Part shown: in pieces, positions 5,414 to 9,093 of the stretch
How the letters are laid out: each line of letters opens with the position of its first letter
Numbering within the stretch: position 1 is the stretch's first letter
NCBI GenBank assembly: GCA_016196785.1
Contig: JACPXA010000070.1
Coordinates: forward strand, 1 to 9,093
Length of the DNA stretch: 9,093 nucleotides
Direction: 5' to 3'
From: Elusimicrobiota bacterium
GTDB lineage: Bacteria > Elusimicrobiota > Elusimicrobia > 2-01-FULL-59-12 > JACPXA01
Program-made: the position numbers and the translations under genes
Notes under the pieces: model-generated
Database searches by the model: none
Seen by the model: the letters and a program-made list of their open reading frames with translations, nothing else
What the model was told of the DNA's origin: nothing

Positions 5414-5441
5414 ACTATAACAGAAGCGTGACAACTTTCAA
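5414..5441 (-). promoter_or_regulatory. Candidate sigma-70 promoter of the regulatory operon (distal)
   Basis: On the minus strand TTGAAA (5441-5436) and TATAGT (5419-5414) are spaced by 16 bases, giving a leader of about 110 nt. It is an alternative or additional start to the proximal promoter. Confidence 0.38.
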
Positions 5442-5486
5442 GGGGAATTTGAGCCACATGGTTAACACCCTTGCAATAAAACATCC

Positions 5487-5515
5487 TTGCAGAAGAAGCG
5501 ATTATGGGGTATAAT
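5487..5515 (+). promoter_or_regulatory. Sigma-70 promoter of the Fic gene
   Basis: TTGCAG (5487-5492) and a perfect TATAAT (5510-5515) are separated by the optimal 17 bases. Transcription would start near 5522, about 26 bp before the ATG. This also excludes a TTG start at 5515, which lies at the end of the -10 box. Confidence 0.78.
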
Positions 5516-5537
5516 TGCTTCATAAATTGAAGCGATT
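5495..5537. promoter_or_regulatory. Three-half-site operator over the Fic promoter
   Basis: GAAGCGATT occurs at 5495-5503 and 5529-5537, with the inverted form AATTGCTTC between them at 5513-5521. The first pair is an imperfect dyad (GAAGCGATTAT / ATAATTGCTTC, one G-T mismatch) centred on the -10 box; the second pair spans the transcription start. A repressor bound here would block the promoter. The Fic protein's own C-terminal winged-helix-like region is the natural candidate. Confidence 0.6.
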
Positions 5538-5547
5538 GAGAGGAACC

Positions 5548-6660
5548 ATGAAATACATCTGGCAGCAAGGAAATTGGCCGAAACTCAATTGGAAAAGCGA
5601 ACCCTTGCTGCCTTTAATGAGCAAGGCGCGTCTCGTCCAAGGGAAACTCTTAACGAACGTTGCCAATCTTGGATTTAAGCTCAGTCGGGAGGCTCAAGCC
5701 GATATTTTGACGGAAGAAGCCGTGAAAACGTCTGCCATTGAAGGGGAACGTTTAAATCGGGAATCGGTGCGCTCGTCGGTTGCAAGACATTTAGGGCTTC
5801 CTGCGGTTGGTCTTACGCCCGCGAATCGGTCAGTGGACGGTTTGGTGGAAGTCCTTTTGAATGCGACCTTGAATTACGATCAACCCCTGACTGCGGCAAG
5901 AATCAAACGCTGGCAGGCGGCGCTTTTCCCCACTGGGTACTCCGGATTGCGGAAGATCCGGACAGGGAATTGGCGCGGCGCCGAGCATGCGATGCAAGTG
6001 GTCTCAGGCTGGATGGGCCGGGAAAAAGTCCATTATGAAGCGCCCCCCGGTGAACGAGTTGAGAAGGAGATGAAACAATTCTTTGCTTGGTGGAAGATGA
6101 GTTTGCATTCAGAGGAAGGGCTGTTGCGTTCCGGTTTGGCCCATTTTTATTTTGTGACGATTCATCCTTTTGAAGACGGCAACGGCCGAATTGCCCGGGC
6201 TTTAACGGATATGGCCTTGGCACAAGATGAAAAACTGCCGACTCGATACTACAGTCTTTCTTCCCAAATCATGGAAGAGCGGGATGATTACTATGCCATT
6301 CTCGAAGCATCTCAGAAAGAAAAAGAAGATGTGACGGAATGGCTTCAATGGTATTTGGGGTGTCATCGCCGTGCCGTAGAAAAAGCTGAACAATTGATCG
6401 CTGATGTCCTGGCGAAGGCCAAGTTCTGGCAGTCTCATCAACAAACTGACATTAATGAACGACAGCGAAAAGTTGTGAACCGTCTTCTAGATGCTGGCCA
6501 AGGCGGCTTTGCGGGAGGGCTAACAACCCGTAAATATGTTTCTATAGCCACAGTAAGTCGCGCGACCGCTTTTCGTGAAATCTCCGATTTGGTTGAGAAG
6601 GGGATCCTCCGCCAAAACCCTGCCAAGGGCCGTAGCGCCAGCTATGATCTGAATTGGTAA
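5548..6660 (+). CDS. Fic-domain adenylyltransferase-like protein with DUF4172-type N-terminus and winged-helix C-terminus
   Basis: Fic enzymes usually transfer AMP from ATP to Ser, Thr or Tyr of target proteins. The 370-residue product starts MKYIWQQGNWP, typical of the DUF4172 N-terminal module of Fic proteins. The inhibitory-helix motif TSAIEG (61-66; consensus S/T-x3-E-G/N, with E65 the inhibitory Glu) lies before the catalytic core, making it a class II self-inhibited Fic. The complete active-site motif HPFEDGNGRIAR spans 206-217 with H206. The C-terminal region (about 303-370) looks like a winged helix (TVSRATAFREISDLVEKGIL). ATG 5548 is chosen for GAGAGGA just upstream and the family start. 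The gene has its own promoter and operator, lies on the opposite strand to its neighbours, and is clearly more AT-rich, suggesting horizontal acquisition. It ends 9 bp from the convergent livH. No antitoxin gene accompanies it, consistent with the built-in inhibitory motif. Confidence 0.95.
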   Translation: MKYIWQQGNWPKLNWKSEPLLPLMSKARLVQGKLLTNVANLGFKLSREAQADILTEEAVKTSAIEGERLNRESVRSSVARHLGLPAVGLTPANRSVDGLVEVLLNATLNYDQPLTAARIKRWQAALFPTGYSGLRKIRTGNWRGAEHAMQVVSGWMGREKVHYEAPPGERVEKEMKQFFAWWKMSLHSEEGLLRSGLAHFYFVTIHPFEDGNGRIARALTDMALAQDEKLPTRYYSLSSQIMEERDDYYAILEASQKEKEDVTEWLQWYLGCHRRAVEKAEQLIADVLAKAKFWQSHQQTDINERQRKVVNRLLDAGQGGFAGGLTTRKYVSIATVSRATAFREISDLVEKGILRQNPAKGRSASYDLNW

Positions 6661-6669
6661 GATGAACCG

Positions 6670-7569
6670 CTAGAGTTTTTCTGGGACGTGCTGGCCGAGG
6701 AGTCCCGAGGGTTTCACCAGCAAGACAAGGATCAGCACCACAAACGCAAAGACATCCTTCCACTCTGCGCCGCCAGGCAAGAACCCCGCGCCCAAGGCCT
6801 CCAGAATCCCCAAGAGGAACCCTCCCGCCATCGCCCCGGTAATGTTCCCGATCCCTCCCAGCACCGCCGCGGTGAAGGCCTTGATGCCTAGGATAAATCC
6901 CATGTTGTACTTGATCGAGCCATAGTACATTCCATTCAACACCCCGGCCGCTCCCCCCAACGCCCCACCTAGGAAAAAGGTGAGCGCAATGATTTGATTG
7001 ATATTGACCCCCATGAGCTGGGCCGTCTGAGAGTCCTGGGCGGTGGCTCGCATCGCCTGGCCCAACCGGGTTTTCAAAATGAACTGCCGCAGGACCACCA
7101 TGCATCCCACCGCCAGCGTGAGGATTAAGAGTTGCAGGGAGTTCAGTTCGGCTCCCCCACACCGCCAGTGAACCACAGGGAGGGATTCCCGAAAGGTCAA
7201 CGATTGATCAGAGACGAACAGGAAGATGGCGTTCTGCAACACGAGCGACGCGCCAATGGCGGAGATCAACGGGGTCAAACGTGGGGCTCGGCGTAAAGGG
7301 CGATAGGCGATCCGTTCCAGCGCCATCCCTAAGAAGGCGCATCCCAGCATCGCGACCACCACCATTATCGCGACCTGCCCCCCAGCCGGTAGCCAGGACC
7401 GACCCACCAACCCCAGCGTCGCAAGGCCCAAGAAAGCCCCCCCCATGAATACCTCGGAGTGGGCGAAGTTGATCATCCGGAGAATCCCATACACCAGGGT
7501 GTACCCCAGGGCGATCAATGCATAGATCGCTCCCAACGTCACCCCGTTGATGAGCTGCTGGAGAAGCAT
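6670..7569 (-). CDS. livH: Branched-chain amino acid ABC transporter permease LivH
   Basis: LivH is one of two inner-membrane permeases of the Leu/Ile/Val high-affinity ABC importer. The 299-residue product is of normal length, with about eight hydrophobic segments. Family hallmarks are the start LLQQLINGVTLGAIYALIALGY (in part), GILRMINFAHSE (28-39), RAPRLTPLISAIGAS (94-108), and the ATPase-contacting loop GIKAFTAAVLGGIGN (228-242). The C-terminus KPSGLLGQ is complete. It starts 16 bp after livK, but no convincing Shine-Dalgarno sequence precedes ATG 7569, so translation may depend on read-through from livK. The expected partners livM, livG and livF do not follow; a convergent Fic gene occupies that place. 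They must be encoded elsewhere for this transporter to work. Confidence 0.95.
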   Translation of the reverse strand: MLLQQLINGVTLGAIYALIALGYTLVYGILRMINFAHSEVFMGGAFLGLATLGLVGRSWLPAGGQVAIMVVVAMLGCAFLGMALERIAYRPLRRAPRLTPLISAIGASLVLQNAIFLFVSDQSLTFRESLPVVHWRCGGAELNSLQLLILTLAVGCMVVLRQFILKTRLGQAMRATAQDSQTAQLMGVNINQIIALTFFLGGALGGAAGVLNGMYYGSIKYNMGFILGIKAFTAAVLGGIGNITGAMAGGFLLGILEALGAGFLPGGAEWKDVFAFVVLILVLLVKPSGLLGQHVPEKL

Positions 7570-7585
7570 GGGAAAGGTTGCGACG

Positions 7586-8740
7586 TTACGCGGGTGGCAG
7601 GGGGGCGCCCGGAAGGGGAACGAACTTCCCGCCCTTCACTTGAAACAAGGTGATGGCTTTGTTGAGGGTATCGCCTTTCGCATCGAAGGCGGTCTCGCCC
7701 AGTACCCCACGGTAACGCATGGTGCGGACGGTTGCGATCAGCTTGGCACGGTCAGGCCCCACCTGGCGGAGTGCCGTGAGTAGGATCCCGGTCACCTCAT
7801 ACGCATAATGGTCATACGCCTTGATTTCCTTACCGGGGTAGCGCCGGTTGTATACCTCCACGAACCGTTTGGCCGTGGGAAGCAGCTCGGGCGGACTCCC
7901 CAGGAAGGTCAGATAGGCCCCCTCCGCTGACTCACCCGCGATCCGGAGAAATTCTGGATCAAAGTTGGCCTCAGCGAATACGAACGGGGCCGTCAACCCC
8001 AGCTCGCGGGCTTGCCGGACCAAGAGTCCTCCTTCGGTAAACATCCCTCCAAAATAGAGCACCGAGGGTTTGGTCGCTTTGATGCGCGTCAACAGCGACT
8101 TAAAATCCCTCTCCCCGGTCGTAATACCATCGAAGGACAGGGTTTTCCCTCCCAGCGTTTCGAATCGCTTCTGAAACTCTTCGGCAATCCCCTGGCCATA
8201 CGCCGTTTTATCATGCAGAATTGCGGTAGTCGCCGTCTTGAGACGCTGACGGGCGAATTCCGCGGCGACCGCCCCCTGGATATCATCTGTGGTGTTGACC
8301 CGAAACACATTCCGCACCCACGGCCACGAAGGTTCCAGTTGCTGGAGGGTCAGTTTTGGATTCGACGCAGCAGGGGTCATCATGAGCAGCCCGTGCTGGG
8401 CGTAGACCTGGGCCGCCGGGATGGAACACCCCGAGTTGAAATGACCAATGACCGCCACGATCGCCGGGTCAGAGACGATACGATTAGCGACGTTAACCGC
8501 TTCCTTGGGGTCGGCGCGATCATCATAGGCTTCCAAGACTATCCGCCAAGGGAGTTGCGCATCATAGCTTCCTTCTTCTTGAAGCGCCAGTTCCACTCCT
8601 CGCTTCAACCCCTGCCCCAACGAACCGAGGTCGCCGGTGAGGGGACAGGCGAGGGCGATTTTTACGACCTTCTCCCGCGGTCCGCACCCAGCCATCCCAG
8701 CCAACAACAGGAGAGCTCCTAGACTCACGAGTTGTTTCAT
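7586..8740 (-). CDS. livK: Branched-chain amino acid ABC transporter substrate-binding lipoprotein (LivK-type)
   Basis: A periplasmic type I binding protein of 384 residues that would deliver branched-chain or related amino acids to LivH/LivM. A lipoprotein signal with positively charged start, hydrophobic stretch and lipobox MAGC gives a lipid-anchored C19. The mature part begins with the strand VKIALACPLTG and contains family segments GHFNSGCSIPAA, MMTPAASNP, NTTDDIQGAVAAEF, TAYGQG, YFGGMFTEGG and YDHYAYEV, the usual ligand-site and hinge regions. The start ATG 8740 is supported by AAGGAGA (8754-8748) seven bases upstream and by the signal peptide. Its ATGA overlaps the thrC stop by 4 bp, so the two genes are translationally coupled. 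The ligand could be Leu/Ile/Val or another amino acid; family is certain, substrate is not. Confidence 0.94.
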   Translation of the reverse strand: MKQLVSLGALLLLAGMAGCGPREKVVKIALACPLTGDLGSLGQGLKRGVELALQEEGSYDAQLPWRIVLEAYDDRADPKEAVNVANRIVSDPAIVAVIGHFNSGCSIPAAQVYAQHGLLMMTPAASNPKLTLQQLEPSWPWVRNVFRVNTTDDIQGAVAAEFARQRLKTATTAILHDKTAYGQGIAEEFQKRFETLGGKTLSFDGITTGERDFKSLLTRIKATKPSVLYFGGMFTEGGLLVRQARELGLTAPFVFAEANFDPEFLRIAGESAEGAYLTFLGSPPELLPTAKRFVEVYNRRYPGKEIKAYDHYAYEVTGILLTALRQVGPDRAKLIATVRTMRYRGVLGETAFDAKGDTLNKAITLFQVKGGKFVPLPGAPLPPA

Positions 8741-9093
8741 AAACCAATCTCCTTGATCACCCGCTCGAGCACGGCGGGGACTGGCTGTGGTCGAGGGATC
8801 ACCTCGAGCGCCCGATCCGGATCCTTGAGGCCGTGGCCCGTTAAGACACACACCGCGATCCCCGGCGTTTTCACCGTTCCCTGACGGACGAGTTTGGCCA
8901 ATCCGGCCACTGCTGCCGCGCTCGCAGGTTCACAGAACACCCCTTCAGTCTTGGCGAGCAGGGTATAGGCATCGAGAATCTCCGCAGCGGTCACGGTGTC
9001 AATCAACCCGCCGGATTCATCCCGCGCTGCCAATGCTCCTTGCCACGAAGCTGGGTTTCCGATCCGGATGGCGGTGGCGATGGTCTGGGGATC
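8737..9093 (-). CDS. thrC: Threonine synthase, C-terminal part (5' end beyond window)
   Basis: The frame is open to the right edge, so only the last 118 residues are visible. Threonine synthase is a PLP enzyme converting O-phosphohomoserine to threonine and phosphate. Visible family segments are IRIGNPASWQGA near the edge, RDESGG, TEGVFCEPASAAAVAGL and VCVLTGHGLKDP, which match the C-terminal part of the fold-type II domain. The PLP lysine lies outside the window. The stop TGA (8739-8737) overlaps the livK start, linking threonine synthesis with uptake of amino acids in one transcript; threonine is the precursor of isoleucine, so the pairing is metabolically sensible. Confidence 0.93.
   Translation of the reverse strand, partial: DPQTIATAIRIGNPASWQGALAARDESGGLIDTVTAAEILDAYTLLAKTEGVFCEPASAAAVAGLAKLVRQGTVKTPGIAVCVLTGHGLKDPDRALEVIPRPQPVPAVLERVIKEIGL

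Noticed and set aside
5460..5475. Possible plus-strand sigma-54 promoter ahead of the Fic gene (GG...TTGCA)
   Set aside because: The GG and GC are 11 bases apart rather than 10 and the -24 element is poor; a near-perfect sigma-70 promoter lies just downstream.
8711..8722. GAGAGCTCCTAG shared between the livK signal region and the palindrome at 971-982
   Set aside because: A 12-base identity between Leu-rich coding segments is readily explained by codon use; no flanking similarity extends it.
8741..8851. N-terminal extension of LivK
   Set aside because: It would bury the lipoprotein signal peptide and overlap thrC by more than 100 bp; ATG 8740 has a good ribosome binding site and sits at the signal peptide.

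Overview
The window looks like chromosomal DNA from a GC-rich (roughly 55-60% by eye) Gram-negative-style environmental bacterium. Evidence is the sigma-54/NtrC-type regulation, a lipoprotein-type LivK and strong AAGGAGGTGA ribosome binding sites. Short repeats of the type CCCCCTTTGACAAAGGGGG resemble those I associate with NC10, Nitrospirota and deltaproteobacterial genomes. The taxon is an inference; nothing here fixes it.

From right to left the minus strand carries three blocks. (1) 9093-6670: the C-terminal end of threonine synthase (thrC), overlapped by 4 bp with livK (branched-chain amino acid binding lipoprotein), then livH (permease). livM, livG and livF do not follow; the block ends 9 bp from a convergent plus-strand gene. 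(2) 5547-5297: a divergent promoter region. It serves a plus-strand Fic AMP-transferase-like gene (5548-6660, visibly lower GC, with its own near-consensus sigma-70 promoter overlapped by three GAAGCGATT-type half-sites) and the minus-strand regulatory operon. (3) 5296-1645: a tightly overlapping signalling operon. Its order is a soluble REC-HisKA-HATPase histidine kinase, an NtrC-family sigma-54 activator (REC-AAA+-HTH), a stand-alone receiver, and an unrecognised 210-residue protein with spaced His/Glu/Arg/His residues.

A 347-bp gap (1298-1644) follows. It contains three copies of a roughly 40-bp palindromic repeat, an 18-bp perfect dyad, and an excellent -24/-12 promoter (TGGCATG-N4-TTGCT) pointing left. 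Downstream come a second stand-alone receiver gene, gvpA (the major gas vesicle shell protein, unmistakable at 69 aa), and a helical protein with 33-residue repeats that runs off the left edge and looks like the outer gas vesicle protein GvpC. The receiver's stop codon is the last three bases of the gvpA Shine-Dalgarno sequence, so the two are probably translationally coupled.

The main inference is a gas vesicle locus under sigma-54 control. The upstream kinase and NtrC-type activator are the obvious candidates to switch it on, and a receiver co-transcribed with gvpA may act as a phosphate sink or feedback element. To my knowledge this pairing of a dedicated phosphorelay with sigma-54-driven gas vesicle genes is not the textbook arrangement, and it is the most interesting thing in the window.
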